Part shown: positions 42,849 to 52,304 of the stretch, piece by piece
How the letters are laid out: every line of letters begins with the position of its first letter
How positions within the stretch are numbered: position 1 is the stretch's first letter
Origin: Futiania mangrovi
Lineage (GTDB): Bacteria; Pseudomonadota; Alphaproteobacteria; Futianiales; Futianiaceae
Length of the DNA: 64,000 nt
Direction of reading: 5' to 3'
Assembly (NCBI RefSeq): GCF_024158125.1
Contig: NZ_JAMZFT010000002.1
Span: 434,001-498,000, forward strand
The notes under the pieces: model-generated
What the model was told of the DNA's origin: nothing
Databases searched by the model: none
The model's input: the letters and a program-made list of their open reading frames with translations, nothing else
Program-made: the position numbers and the translations under genes

Positions 42849-43925
42849 CTACCCGCGCGCCGCCCGATCGAGCTGGGCCAGGATGCCATCGGCCAGCGTG
42901 TCGAGCGGGTTCGCCGTCAGCGGGCGCAGGTCCGTGAGCGCCGCAGACAGGCGCTCGGGATTGGCGGACTTGAGCGGCAACGGCGCCATGAGGCGATCGG
43001 CGGCCAGATCGTCGAGCATCCGCGCCTCGTCAGCCCGCAGGCTTCGCCCCTCGGGCACCAGCGCGACAACCGGGCGCCGGGCGCAGATCGCCTCCACGAT
43101 CATGGACGAGGAATCCTCGGTGCACAGCACTGCGTCGGCCCGGGAGAGCAACCTCAGGATCGAGCCGGGGCCCGCGGTGCGGAAATCCACGAACTCCTCG
43201 ACAAGGGCGGGGTGCCGCAGGGCCGCCTCGGCCAGACGGTCGCTGACCGCTTCGGGCGTGCGCGGCGAATTGGTAACCAGCAGCCGGATGCCCGCCGGCC
43301 ACCCGGTATGGCCGAGCAAACCGAGCAGGCCCTCCCAGTCCGCGTCGTCGAACCGGTGCGCGCCGGAGGGGCCGCCGACCAGCACGGCGATCCTGCGCCC
43401 TTCCTCCGCCGCTGTGCCGGTCCAGGGGCGGGCAGGAGGCATGTCGTCGGGATCGACCGGAGAGGGCTTGAGCGTGATGACATGGTTCGTTCGTCCCTCT
43501 GCCTCGCGGTAGGGCAGGAGTATGGCCGAGAACAGCCGCGGCGGCAGGCCGCGCAGCGTGCCCGCGTACACGTTCGGCACGCGGTAGTGCCGGGCCAGAG
43601 CGACATTGGCAAGACGGGTCGTTCCGCCCGTGCTGATCACGAGGTCCGGCCGGTCGATCCCGTCCGGATCGAGGCTGAAAGATAGGGAGAGCAGGCTCCG
43701 TGCGGAGAGCAGGCCCCTGGCGAACAGCCAGCCCAATGGCCGCGCGAGCTTGCCCCGGCGCAAACGGATCTCCTGCCGGTCGACGGCGAGTGCATGCCGC
43801 CGCGACAGCGCCAGCAGGACAGCCTCGCTCTGCCGGTAGTGCCCGGGCCGGCCGTCCGACAGCAGCAGGATCCGCCAGGGGCGGTCTGCCGGCAGGGCCG
43901 GATTGGGGGCGGTAGGGCCGTTCAT
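42849..43925 (-). CDS. ELM1/GtrOC-like putative glycosyltransferase (DUF1022)
   Basis: 358 residues. WRILLLSDGRPGHYRQSEAVLLAL opens the GT-B-like fold; DLVISTGGTTRLANVALARHY and AVLVGGPSGAHRFDDADW are typical of the ELM1 (mitochondrial-fission-ELM1-like, DUF1022) family, and LCTEDSSSMIVEAICARRPVVAL is the sugar-nucleotide-like loop. Bacterial members are thought to be surface-glycan glycosyltransferases. ATG 43925 has an AAGGA SD; an in-frame ATG at 43994 is less likely. Stop is TAG-GGC. Confidence 0.87.
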   Translation of the reverse strand: MNGPTAPNPALPADRPWRILLLSDGRPGHYRQSEAVLLALSRRHALAVDRQEIRLRRGKLARPLGWLFARGLLSARSLLSLSFSLDPDGIDRPDLVISTGGTTRLANVALARHYRVPNVYAGTLRGLPPRLFSAILLPYREAEGRTNHVITLKPSPVDPDDMPPARPWTGTAAEEGRRIAVLVGGPSGAHRFDDADWEGLLGLLGHTGWPAGIRLLVTNSPRTPEAVSDRLAEAALRHPALVEEFVDFRTAGPGSILRLLSRADAVLCTEDSSSMIVEAICARRPVVALVPEGRSLRADEARMLDDLAADRLMAPLPLKSANPERLSAALTDLRPLTANPLDTLADGILAQLDRAARG

Positions 43926-44010
43926 GGGCGTATCCTTCGCGTTGCCGGCACCGCAAGGGATCCCGTGATACCGATCGATGCCATGTTTCGCCAATGCGGG
44001 GAAGCCGTGT

Positions 44011-44018
44011 AAAGGAGG
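44011..44018 (+). promoter_or_regulatory. Perfect Shine-Dalgarno sequence without a matching start
   Basis: AAAGGAGG at 44011-44018 is a full anti-SD match. The nearest start, TTG 44024, is out of frame with the pyruvyl transferase that begins at 44064, whose own upstream GGAG is weaker. Its role is unclear. Confidence 0.35.
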
Positions 44019-44063
44019 AAGTCTTGGGGGCGGAAATCGCCGCGCGACGGAGATACGAGCGAT

Positions 44064-45098
44064 ATGGCGCAGCTACGCATCCTGCTTGCGAACGACACCT
44101 CGCTGCTGGGTCACTTCGGCTCCGCGCTCGTCGTCCGGCGGCTTGTCGAACTGGCTGGCGACCAGGATGCGTACCTGCAGACCGGCTGGGGCTGGGAGCG
44201 CGTCGAGGCAGAGGAGTTCGCGGCGGACCGCTGGGATGCGGTGATCGTCAACGGCGAGGGCTCGATCCATCACGACAGCGCGACGGCCCGGCGGGTGGCA
44301 CGACTTGCCGTCCGCCTCGCGGAAGCCGGCTTGCCTGCATATCTGGTCAATGCGAGCGAGGAGGCCAATGGGGCGGAGGTGCGCGCGGGTCTCGCTGCCT
44401 TCCGCCGCTGCTATGTGCGCGACCGGGCGAGTGCCGATTCGCTCGCCGATGCAGGGATCGCAGCCGAGGTCGTTCCGGACCTGACGCTCTCCTGGGCAGA
44501 TGCGCCGCGGTGGACCGGCGGCGGGCGGCGGCTCTACGTGACCGATGCGTCGGAAACTAAGACCTCGCGCCGCCTGTTCGACCTCTCGCAAGGCCACGGG
44601 GGCGCACGCTTCGTCAGCCTGCGGACCACGCCGCCCCATGCTGCGGACGGACGCGCCAACCGGCGCCGCCGCGGTCTTTTCTGGAAGCGCCTTCTGGCCC
44701 GCGTCTTGCCGCCGTCGCCATGGGCCGCGCGCTATGCCGATCCGTTCGGCAGCGTCGAAGCGTTCGCGCGAACGCTCGCCGAGGATGCGTCAGGCCTGGT
44801 GGCGGGGCGCTACCACGGTCTTTGCCTCGCCCTGAGGATGCGGATCCCGGTGCTCGCGGTGGCGGGCAACACGTCGAAGAGCGGCGCGCTGCTGGCAGAT
44901 GCGGGGCTGCCCGCACGCGAGATGACGCTCGACCGGCTCGAAGCGGAGGGGCTTCCCGCGCCGGTTCCGATCTACACGGCGGACGAGGAGCGGCACCTCG
45001 ACGCCCTGCTGGCGCATGCCGAACGTGGGGCGCACGACATGATGCAGACGATCGCGGCCGACATCCGCGACATCCGGGGAGCTGGCGCCAGGACATGA
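44064..45098 (+). CDS. Polysaccharide pyruvyl transferase family protein
   Basis: 344 residues. It opens LRILLANDTSLLGHFGSALVVRRL, has VIVNGEGSIHHDS and CYVRDRASADSLADAGI, and ends with GRYHGLCLALRMRIPVLAVAGNTSKSGALL, the conserved RxH...K signature of this family. Enzymes of the family place ketal pyruvate on exopolysaccharides, but several act as sialyl- or other transferases. Divergent from the ELM1-like glycosyltransferase, so a small surface-glycan locus is inferred. Start ATG 44064 follows GGAG at 11 bases; frame is unbroken. Confidence 0.87.
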   Translation: MAQLRILLANDTSLLGHFGSALVVRRLVELAGDQDAYLQTGWGWERVEAEEFAADRWDAVIVNGEGSIHHDSATARRVARLAVRLAEAGLPAYLVNASEEANGAEVRAGLAAFRRCYVRDRASADSLADAGIAAEVVPDLTLSWADAPRWTGGGRRLYVTDASETKTSRRLFDLSQGHGGARFVSLRTTPPHAADGRANRRRRGLFWKRLLARVLPPSPWAARYADPFGSVEAFARTLAEDASGLVAGRYHGLCLALRMRIPVLAVAGNTSKSGALLADAGLPAREMTLDRLEAEGLPAPVPIYTADEERHLDALLAHAERGAHDMMQTIAADIRDIRGAGART

Positions 45099-45133
45099 AA
45101 AAACCCGGCATCCGCGAGGATGCCGGGCTTTCC
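45098..45133 (-). terminator. Bidirectional intrinsic terminator
   Basis: Arms CCCGGCATCC (45104-45113) and GGATGCCGGG (45118-45127), GCGA tetraloop. On the minus strand it is followed by six T (A-run 45098-45103), on the plus strand by CTTTCCC. It ends the cold-shock gene and probably also the pyruvyl transferase gene. Confidence 0.8.
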
Positions 45134-45144
45134 CATTATGCCGT

Positions 45145-45168
45145 TGTCCTGTCCGGACGGACAGGACA
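45145..45168 (-). terminator. Second hairpin downstream of the cold-shock gene
   Basis: Perfect 10-bp stem TGTCCTGTCC/GGACAGGACA (45145-45154 with 45159-45168), GGAC loop, 6 bases after the cold-shock stop on the minus strand. It lacks a T-run and may protect the 3' end. Confidence 0.5.
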
Positions 45169-45174
45169 GGCGCG

Positions 45175-45378
45175 TCACGCCGCCTGCAGGTTGCCCGCAG
45201 AGCTGCGGCCGCGCTCGGTCACGATCTCGTAGGAGACCTTCTGACCTTCGTTCAGCGTCGACATGCCGGCGCGCTCAACCGCGCTGATGTGGACGAACAC
45301 GTCCTTGCCGCCGTCGCTCGGCTCGATGAAGCCGAAACCCTTTTGCGAATTGAACCACTTAACAGTACCCGTTGCCAT
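45175..45378 (-). CDS. Cold-shock domain protein (CspA family)
   Basis: 67 residues, one [23 protein letters not shown] contains RNP1 (KGFGFI), and DVFVHISAV contains RNP2. It binds single-stranded RNA/DNA as a chaperone. ATG 45378 has a GAGGAGG SD 6 bases before it. A promoter-like TTGCAA-N17-TATATG lies 140-175 bases upstream on the same strand, giving the long 5' UTR usual for temperature-responsive csp genes. Two hairpins follow the stop. Confidence 0.95.
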   Translation of the reverse strand: MATGTVKWFNSQKGFGFIEPSDGGKDVFVHISAVERAGMSTLNEGQKVSYEIVTERGRSSAGNLQAA

Positions 45379-45524
45379 CTTGGCCTCCTCAGGTCTCACG
45401 CGCTCGTCGCGCACTGGGGGCGGCAAGCACGCTCATCGCGCAAGCCGCCGATCCGGCTTCCGCGTCGTCTTGAGGGGCCCCGAAGGGCAGGTCGCAAGTG
45501 AAGCTAGAAACTCGAATGAGGAGG

Positions 45525-45553
45525 CATATAGGCCCAGCTGGCGTCTTTTGCAA
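45525..45553 (-). promoter_or_regulatory. Candidate promoter of the cold-shock gene
   Basis: Minus strand: -35 TTGCAA (45553-45548), 17-base spacer, -10 TATATG (45530-45525). It would give a 5' UTR of about 140 nt, in the range of known csp leaders. Confidence 0.45.
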
Positions 45554-45633
45554 TGTCCAACCGGCGACTCTTGCCGTTTGGCATGTGTTGCAGCCGGTGT
45601 GCCGTTGTCGAAATCTACACCTCTGAGGAGAAT

Positions 45634-45666
45634 ATGATCTTTGCGGCGCGCCTGCCGCTGCGGTAG
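45634..45666 (+). CDS. Possible 10-codon leader ORF upstream of gdh
   Basis: ATG 45634 to TAG 45666 encodes MIFAARLPLR, preceded by GAGGAG (45625-45630) at a short 3-base distance. It lies 88 bases before the gdh start. It may be a regulatory leader peptide, or chance. Confidence 0.25.
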   Translation: MIFAARLPLR

Positions 45667-45754
45667 GTTCGCCGCACCGGGACGGCCGCGCCCGCGGGGC
45701 GCCGGTCGGGACACAAGGCCGCAAAGGCTCCAGCCTACGAGCAAGGCACAACTC

Positions 45755-48700
45755 ATGTATCGCAACGACGCAGACCGCATCCGCGAGAAGCTGGACCAGC
45801 TTCGGGCGCTCGCAGAAACCCGTGTGACCGGCAAGGACCGCGCCGATTTCCTCGCCTTCGTGGAGCAGGTGTTCGCCAATGCTCCCGTCGACGACGTGAC
45901 AGAGCCGGGCACCGAGGAACTCTATGGTGCAACCCTGTCGTTGTGGCGGCTGGCGGAGCGGCGCGCACCCGACGAGCCGCGCGTGCGCTTCTACAATCCC
46001 CGGATCGAGGAGCACGGCTGGGAAAGCGGGCACAGCGTGCTGGAGATCGTCAACGACGACATGCCCTTCCTCGTCGATTCGGTAACGCATCACCTGACCG
46101 ACCGCGGGCTGGGGATCCACGCGATCCTTCACCCGATCTTCCGTGTCCGGCGCGGCAAGGACGGCCGCAGGCTCGGGCCGGGCGAACCGGGCGGCGTCGA
46201 GCATGCCGAGTCGGTGATGCAGATCCAGGTGGACCAGATCGGCGATCCGTCACGCATCGCAGAGATCGAGACGGCGATCCGTTCGGTGCTCGCCGATGTG
46301 CGCATGGCCGTGCGCGACTGGCCGGACATGACCGCACGCCTGCGCGAAGCCGCACGCGATCTCGAGGCAGCCACGCCGAAGGATGCCGATCGTGCCGCGG
46401 TCGAGGAATCCGTGGCCTTCCTCGACTGGCTTGCCGACAACCACTTCACGATCCTTGGCTGGCGCGACTACCGGCTGGGCGGCAAGGGCAAGCCGGTCAC
46501 GCCGGTCGAGGGATCCGGACTCGGGCTTATGCGCGATCCCGGCTACAACATCCTGCGCGATGCGGACGGCAATTTCGTGGATTGGGCACCCGAGGCGGAT
46601 GCCTTCATCGCGGACACCTCTCCCCTGCTGATCCTCAAGGCGAACCGCCGCTCGACGGTGCACCGCACGACCCATCTCGACTACATCGGGATCAAGGTCT
46701 ACAGCCGCGAGGGCAAGGTGACGGGCGAGCGCAGGCTGGTGGGCCTGTTCACCGCCGCGGTCTATAACCGCAGCCCGTTCTCCATCCCGCTGCTGCGGCG
46801 GAAGATCGCCAATGTCATCGCGCGCGCCGGCCTGAACCCGGACAGCCACGACGGCAAGGCGCTGGCGAACGTGCTTGAGAACTTCCCGCGCGACGAGCTT
46901 TTCCAGGTGCCGGAGGAGCTTTTGCTCGAGACGGCGCTGGGCGCGCTGCACCTCGAGACGCGGCCGCGCACCAAGGTGTTCGTCCGGCCCGACCGGTTCG
47001 GCCGGTTCATGTCCGCGCTCGTCTTCTTCCCGCGCGAACGCTTCAATACCGATCTGCGCATCCATGTCGGCAAGCTGCTGGCAGAGGCCTATGACGGCCG
47101 GGTGTCGTCCTACTACCCCGCCTATGGGGACGGGCCGCTGGCGCGCGTGCACTACATCATCGCGACCCGGCCTGGCGCGGTGCCGGAGGTCGATGTCGCG
47201 GCGCTGAACGAGCAGGTGCGCGCCGCCACCCGCCTCTGGACCGACGATCTGCACGACGTCCTGGTCGAGCGGCTGGGGGAGGATGCGGGCAACCGCCTGT
47301 TCGACCGGTATGGCCACGGCTTCCCGGCGCACTACCGGGAGGATTATCCCGCCGCGGTCGCCATTGCCGACATCGAGACGATGGAACGCCTTGCGGGGCC
47401 CGCCGACGTCGGCCTGAAGTTCTACCGGCGCCTTGAGGACGACGGATCGATCGTGCGGCTTAAGCTCTATCACCTCGGCGCGCCCTTGCCGCTTTCGGAC
47501 TGCCTGCCCGTTCTCGAGAACATGGGGCTGCGCGTGATGGAGGAGCGGCCCTACGAGGTGGGTCATGCCGGTGGGTGTGTCTACATCCACGACTTCTCGA
47601 TGCTGCCGCGAGAGAGCGAGGAGGTGGACCTCGCCGCGCTTCGGGAGAAGCTGGAGGCGACCTTCGCAGGGGTTTGGGCGGGCCAGCTCGACGACGACCG
47701 CTTCAACCGGCTCGTGCTGCGGGCCGGGATCGACCCTGCCGACATCAACGTGCTCAGGGCCTACGCGAAGTTCCTGCGCCAGACGAACATCCCGTTCAGC
47801 CAGGCCTACATGGAAGATGCGCTCGCCGCGCACCCGGTGATCGCGCGTACGCTGGTCGCGCTGTTCCATGCGCGTTTCGACCCCTCGCTCGGCACAGCGG
47901 CGGACAAACGCCGGGCCGAAAGCGACCGCCTTGCGGCCGAGATCGAGGCGCAGCTCGACGCGGTTTCATCGCTCGACGAGGACCGGATCGTGCGCCGCTT
48001 CCGCAACGCGATCCTGTCCACCTTGCGGACCAACGCCTGGCAAAAGGGGCCGGACGGTCAGACCAGGCCCTACCTGTCGCTCAAGTTCGATTCCGGGCAA
48101 CTCGAGGATCTGCCCCTGCCGCGGCCGTGGCGCGAGATCTTCGTCTATTCCCGCGCGGTCGAGGGTGTTCACCTGCGTGGCGGTCCCGTCGCGCGCGGCG
48201 GCCTGCGCTGGTCCGACCGGAAGGAGGACTACCGCACCGAGATACTCGGTCTCGTCAAGGCGCAGATCGTGAAGAACGCGGTCATCGTTCCGGTCGGCGC
48301 GAAGGGTGGCTTCCTGCCGAAGGCGCTGCCGGTGGGTGCGGGGCGGGAGGAGACGGTCGCGGCCGCGATCGAGGCCTACAAGACCTTCATTTCCGCGCTG
48401 CTCGACATCACGGACAATCTGCGCGGCGAGGAGGTGGTACCGCCGAAGGATGTAGTGCGCTTCGACGATGACGACCCGTATCTCGTGGTCGCCGCCGACA
48501 AGGGCACGGCGACCTTCTCCGACATCGCGAACGGAGTGGCGCGGGAGTATGGCTTCTGGCTCGACGATGCCTTCGCGAGCGGTGGCAGCCAGGGGTACGA
48601 CCACAAGAAGATGGGTATTACCGCCCGCGGTGCGTGGGAGGCGGTGAAGCGGCACTTCCGCGAGATGGGCCACGATACGCAAGCCGAGGCCTTCACTGTG

Positions 48701-50587
48701 GCGGGCGTGGGCGACATGTCCGGCGACGTGTTCGGCAACGGCATGCTGCTCTCGGACAGGATCCGTCTCGTTGCCGCCTTCGATCACCGCGACATCTTCA
48801 TCGATCCCGATCCGGATCCGGCGGCAAGCTTTGCCGAGCGCCAGCGGCTCTTCGCCCTGCCGCGGTCGTCCTGGGCGGATTACGACGGCAAGCTCGTCTC
48901 GAAGGGCGGCGGCGTCTATTCGCGCGGGCTGAAGTCTGTCCCGCTGTCGACCGAGGCGCGCGCGCTCCTTGGCATCCGTTCGGAGAAGCCCGCGCCGCAA
49001 GAGGTCATGCAGGCGATCCTGCGCGCCGATGTGGACCTTCTCTGGTTCGGTGGCATCGGGACTTACATCAAGGCGCGGAGCGAGAGCCACGCCGATGTCG
49101 GCGACCGCGCGAACGACGCGATTCGCGTCGATGCGGAAGGTGTTCGGGCCAAGGTGATCGGCGAGGGGGCCAACCTCGGCCTGACCCAGCGCGGTCGGAT
49201 CGCCTTCGCGCTGAAGGGCGGCCGCATCAATACCGACGCTGTCGACAATTCCGCGGGCGTCGACTGCTCCGACCACGAGGTGAACATCAAGATCGCACTC
49301 GGCCGCGTGGTCGAGGCGGGCGACATGACCGAAAAGCAGCGCAACCTGCTGCTCGCGGACATGACGGACGAGGTGGCGGACCTCGTGCTTGCCACCAACT
49401 ACGACCAGACGCTGGCCATCTCGATGGCGGAGGCGCGCGCACCCCGCCGCCTCGACGTGCACGCGCGCCTGATGCGGACGCTGGAGCGGGAGGGCCGCCT
49501 CGACCGCGAGGTCGAGATGCTGCCCAACGAAGAGGCGCTGCACGACCGGGCCAATGGCGGACGCGGTCTGACCCGGCCGGAAATCGCCGTGCTCATGGCC
49601 TATGCGAAGATCCAGCTTTTCGACGAGTTGTGCGCGTCGGACGCCCCGGACGACGAGGCGCTTGTCCGCTATCTCCTCGACTACATGCCGGCGCCCTTGC
49701 GCTCGACATACCGGGACGCGGTGCTTTCGCACCGTCTGCGGCGCGAGATCATCGCCACGGTGCTCGGCAACGCGATGGTCAACGAGGGCGGGATCACCTT
49801 CGTCCACCGCCTGAAGGAGGAAGCGGGTGCCACGACGGGCGAGATCGCCCGCGCCTTCGTGGTCGCGCGCGAGGTGTTCGGTCTGCCGCAGCTTGCCGCG
49901 GGGGTGAACGCGCTCGACACGAAGGCCGATGCAGGCGCGCAGATCCGTGCGCACCTCGCGATTGCCGACAGCCTGACGATACAGACCCTGTGGCAGTTGC
50001 AGCACGGCCGCACGCGGGAGCCGGTGGCGGATGCGACCGCCTTCTTCAAGGACGATGTCGCGGCGATCGCGGAGGCCCTTCCGGGAATGCTCTCCGAGTT
50101 CGGGCGCGGTGCGCTTGCCGTGCGGGTGGAGCCGCTCGTCGCGGGCGGCCTGCCCGAGGCGCTGGCCCAGCGGATCTGCGGACTGGAGTTCCTGGGCGGT
50201 GCCTGTGACGTGGTGCGCGTCGCCCGTCGACAGCAGCGGGATGTGTCCGACGTCGCCGCGACCTATTTCGCGGCAGGTGCGCGGCTCGGCCTTGACTGGC
50301 TGCGGGCCAGTGCGCGCGACATCGACGTCTCGGACCATTGGGAGCGGATCGCCCTCGGCCGGCTGGTCGCCGATGTGCGCGCGCACCAATCCGCGCTGGC
50401 GGCCCGTTCGCTGGAAGCGGCAAAGGGCAAGGCCGGTGTCGCTGCGGTCGAAGCCTGGGCTTCTGCGAATCCGGAAGTCGTGGACCGGGCCGAGCGCCTG
50501 GTGGAGGAGCTGCGGACCGCAGGCAGCCTCACGCTGGCCAAGATCGCGGTTGCAGCCAGTCAACTGAGGACGCTGATCGCGAACTAG
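45755..50587 (+). CDS. NAD-dependent glutamate dehydrogenase, large (GDH180) class
   Basis: 1,610 residues, the length of the GDH180 family. The N-terminal about 700 residues are ACT-like regulatory modules ([29 protein letters not shown]). The catalytic core follows: [46 protein letters not shown] around residue 850, [17 protein letters not shown] near 990, and [14 protein letters not shown]-like text near 1130. It oxidatively deaminates glutamate to 2-oxoglutarate in catabolism. ATG 45755 is chosen over TTG 45641 because [13 protein letters not shown] begins the conserved helix; its SD (AAGG) is weak. A strong terminator follows. Confidence 0.95.
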   Translation: MYRNDADRIREKLDQLRALAETRVTGKDRADFLAFVEQVFANAPVDDVTEPGTEELYGATLSLWRLAERRAPDEPRVRFYNPRIEEHGWESGHSVLEIVNDDMPFLVDSVTHHLTDRGLGIHAILHPIFRVRRGKDGRRLGPGEPGGVEHAESVMQIQVDQIGDPSRIAEIETAIRSVLADVRMAVRDWPDMTARLREAARDLEAATPKDADRAAVEESVAFLDWLADNHFTILGWRDYRLGGKGKPVTPVEGSGLGLMRDPGYNILRDADGNFVDWAPEADAFIADTSPLLILKANRRSTVHRTTHLDYIGIKVYSREGKVTGERRLVGLFTAAVYNRSPFSIPLLRRKIANVIARAGLNPDSHDGKALANVLENFPRDELFQVPEELLLETALGALHLETRPRTKVFVRPDRFGRFMSALVFFPRERFNTDLRIHVGKLLAEAYDGRVSSYYPAYGDGPLARVHYIIATRPGAVPEVDVAALNEQVRAATRLWTDDLHDVLVERLGEDAGNRLFDRYGHGFPAHYREDYPAAVAIADIETMERLAGPADVGLKFYRRLEDDGSIVRLKLYHLGAPLPLSDCLPVLENMGLRVMEERPYEVGHAGGCVYIHDFSMLPRESEEVDLAALREKLEATFAGVWAGQLDDDRFNRLVLRAGIDPADINVLRAYAKFLRQTNIPFSQAYMEDALAAHPVIARTLVALFHARFDPSLGTAADKRRAESDRLAAEIEAQLDAVSSLDEDRIVRRFRNAILSTLRTNAWQKGPDGQTRPYLSLKFDSGQLEDLPLPRPWREIFVYSRAVEGVHLRGGPVARGGLRWSDRKEDYRTEILGLVKAQIVKNAVIVPVGAKGGFLPKALPVGAGREETVAAAIEAYKTFISALLDITDNLRGEEVVPPKDVVRFDDDDPYLVVAADKGTATFSDIANGVAREYGFWLDDAFASGGSQGYDHKKMGITARGAWEAVKRHFREMGHDTQAEAFTVAGVGDMSGDVFGNGMLLSDRIRLVAAFDHRDIFIDPDPDPAASFAERQRLFALPRSSWADYDGKLVSKGGGVYSRGLKSVPLSTEARALLGIRSEKPAPQEVMQAILRADVDLLWFGGIGTYIKARSESHADVGDRANDAIRVDAEGVRAKVIGEGANLGLTQRGRIAFALKGGRINTDAVDNSAGVDCSDHEVNIKIALGRVVEAGDMTEKQRNLLLADMTDEVADLVLATNYDQTLAISMAEARAPRRLDVHARLMRTLEREGRLDREVEMLPNEEALHDRANGGRGLTRPEIAVLMAYAKIQLFDELCASDAPDDEALVRYLLDYMPAPLRSTYRDAVLSHRLRREIIATVLGNAMVNEGGITFVHRLKEEAGATTGEIARAFVVAREVFGLPQLAAGVNALDTKADAGAQIRAHLAIADSLTIQTLWQLQHGRTREPVADATAFFKDDVAAIAEALPGMLSEFGRGALAVRVEPLVAGGLPEALAQRICGLEFLGGACDVVRVARRQQRDVSDVAATYFAAGARLGLDWLRASARDIDVSDHWERIALGRLVADVRAHQSALAARSLEAAKGKAGVAAVEAWASANPEVVDRAERLVEELRTAGSLTLAKIAVAASQLRTLIAN

Positions 50588-50618
50588 CCGCACGCGGCGG
50601 TCCGGTCTGCAAACGAGA

Positions 50619-50657
50619 AAGGGCGCGGAGGGATCGGAACCCTCCGCGCCCTTTTTT
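50619..50657 (+). terminator. Strong intrinsic terminator after gdh
   Basis: 14-bp perfect stem AAGGGCGCGGAGGG (50619-50632) / CCCTCCGCGCCCTT (50640-50653) with T-run 50652-50657. It also faces the end of convergent purH. Confidence 0.9.
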
Positions 50658-50674
50658 CTCCTGCTCCACCGCCG

Positions 50675-52249
50675 TCAGTGGCGGAAGTGGCGCATGCCCG
50701 TGAAGACCATTGCGACGCCAGCCTCGTCGGCGGCCGCGATCACCTCTGCGTCGCGGACCGAACCGCCCGGCTGGATGACCGCTGTGGCGCCCGCCTCGAT
50801 CGCGGTCAGGAGCCCGTCCGCAAAGGGGAAGAACGCATCGGAGGCGACCACCGAGCCCCGGGTGAGCGGTTCGGAGAGGCCCGCGGCCTCCGCCGCCTCG
50901 CGCGCCTTGACCGCGGCGATGCGGGCGGCGTCTACCCGGCTCATCTGGCCTGCGCCGATGCCCACGGTCGCGCCGTCCTTGGCATAGACGATGGTGTTGG
51001 ACTTCACGTGCTTTGCAATGCGGAAGGCGAACAGCAGGTCGGCGAGTTCCCGGTCGGTCGGTGCGCGCTTCGTCACGACCTTCAGATCGGCGCGCCCCAC
51101 GCGCCCTGCGTCCCGGTTCTGCAGCAGATAGCCTCCGGCGACGGTGCGCACGGTCATGCCCGCCTGTTCCGGATCCGGCAGGCCGCCGGTCAGCAGCAGG
51201 CGCAGGTTCTTCTTGGCCGCGAAGATCGCGCGTGCCTCTTCATCCGCATCCGGTGCGATGACGACCTCGGTGAAGATACCGGTCATGGCTTCCGCGGCCG
51301 TACGGTCGAGCGGGCGGTTGGCCGCGATGATGCCCCCGAAGGCCGAGACGGGATCGCAGCGCAGCGCCGCCTCATAGGCCGCCACGAGGCTTGCGCCCTG
51401 CGCCACGCCGCACGGGTTCGCGTGCTTGATGATGGCGACGGCGGGCCGCTCGGTCTCAAGCTCGGCCACCAGCTCGAAGGCGGCGTCCGTGTCGTTGATG
51501 TTGTTGTAGGACAGCTCCTTGCCCTGCACCTGCTCCGCCGTCGCGACACCGGGGCGGACCGGGCCGCCGACGTAGAAGCCCGCGGTCTGGTGCGGGTTCT
51601 CGCCATAGCGCAGCCGCGCCTTCAGGTGCCCGCCGACGGCGTGCCAGGGCGGCGTCTCCTCGCCGAGGACGCCGTGGAACCAGGTCTGGATCGCGGCATC
51701 GTAGGCCGCTGTGCGGGCGAAGGCCTTGGCGGCGAGGCGCTTGCGCGTCCCGGGCGTCGTGCCGCCCTGCGTCTTCAGTTCCTCCAGCACGGCCGCGTAG
51801 TCTTCGGGCTCGACGACAACTGTCACGTCGGCGTGGTTCTTGGCCGCGGCGCGGATCATCGCGGGGCCGCCGATGTCGATGTTCTCCACGCAATCGTCGA
51901 ACGGCGCGCCCTTCGCGACGGTCGCCTCGAACGGGTAGAGGTTGACGACCAGCAGGTCGATGCCCTCGATCCCGTGCGCGTCCATCGACGCGCGGTCTTC
52001 GGCGTTCGACCGGCGCGACAGGAGACCGCCATGGACGCGCGGGTGCAGCGTCTTGATGCGGCCGTCCATCATCTCCGGAAAGCCCGTGTAGTCCGAGACG
52101 TCGGTGACGGGTACGCCCGCATCCGCAATCGCGCGCGATGTTCCACCCGTCGACAGCAGCGTGACGCCCGCAGCGTGCAGCGCACGGGCAAGCTCGACGA
52201 GGCCCGTCTTGTCGCTGACGGACAGAAGGGCGCGGCGGATCTGGGTCAT
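50675..52249 (-). CDS. purH: Bifunctional AICAR formyltransferase / IMP cyclohydrolase
   Basis: 524 residues. The IMP cyclohydrolase half (1-195) has [18 protein letters not shown] and [16 protein letters not shown]. The AICAR transformylase half (200-524) has RYGENPHQ, the catalytic KHANPCG (Lys-His) and [11 protein letters not shown]. These are the last two steps to IMP in purine synthesis. ATG 52249 is chosen; a TTG at 52267 is less likely. It follows heparinase II/III and rsmB in the same direction, an order I know from Rhodobacterales. Confidence 0.97.
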   Translation of the reverse strand: MTQIRRALLSVSDKTGLVELARALHAAGVTLLSTGGTSRAIADAGVPVTDVSDYTGFPEMMDGRIKTLHPRVHGGLLSRRSNAEDRASMDAHGIEGIDLLVVNLYPFEATVAKGAPFDDCVENIDIGGPAMIRAAAKNHADVTVVVEPEDYAAVLEELKTQGGTTPGTRKRLAAKAFARTAAYDAAIQTWFHGVLGEETPPWHAVGGHLKARLRYGENPHQTAGFYVGGPVRPGVATAEQVQGKELSYNNINDTDAAFELVAELETERPAVAIIKHANPCGVAQGASLVAAYEAALRCDPVSAFGGIIAANRPLDRTAAEAMTGIFTEVVIAPDADEEARAIFAAKKNLRLLLTGGLPDPEQAGMTVRTVAGGYLLQNRDAGRVGRADLKVVTKRAPTDRELADLLFAFRIAKHVKSNTIVYAKDGATVGIGAGQMSRVDAARIAAVKAREAAEAAGLSEPLTRGSVVASDAFFPFADGLLTAIEAGATAVIQPGGSVRDAEVIAAADEAGVAMVFTGMRHFRH

Positions 52250-52304
52250 GGGGGCGGGTCCTGTCAACGGGGCCGGGTCCTGCCGGCGCTGGCAGGCCGA
52301 GGCG

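Larger units (their letters stand above)
45379..45754. other. 376-bp intergenic region between divergent csp and gdh genes
   Basis: Holds the csp 5' UTR and promoter on the minus strand, and the gdh leader on the plus strand. At 45634-45666 there is a 10-codon ORF (MIFAARLPLR) with GAGGAG just upstream; TATGAT at 45633-45638 could alternatively be a -10 box. No other structure stands out. Confidence 0.5.

Noticed and set aside
47966-50593. An 875-codon minus-strand frame antisense to NAD-GDH
   Set aside because: Antisense shadow of a well-supported gene; no recognisable motifs.
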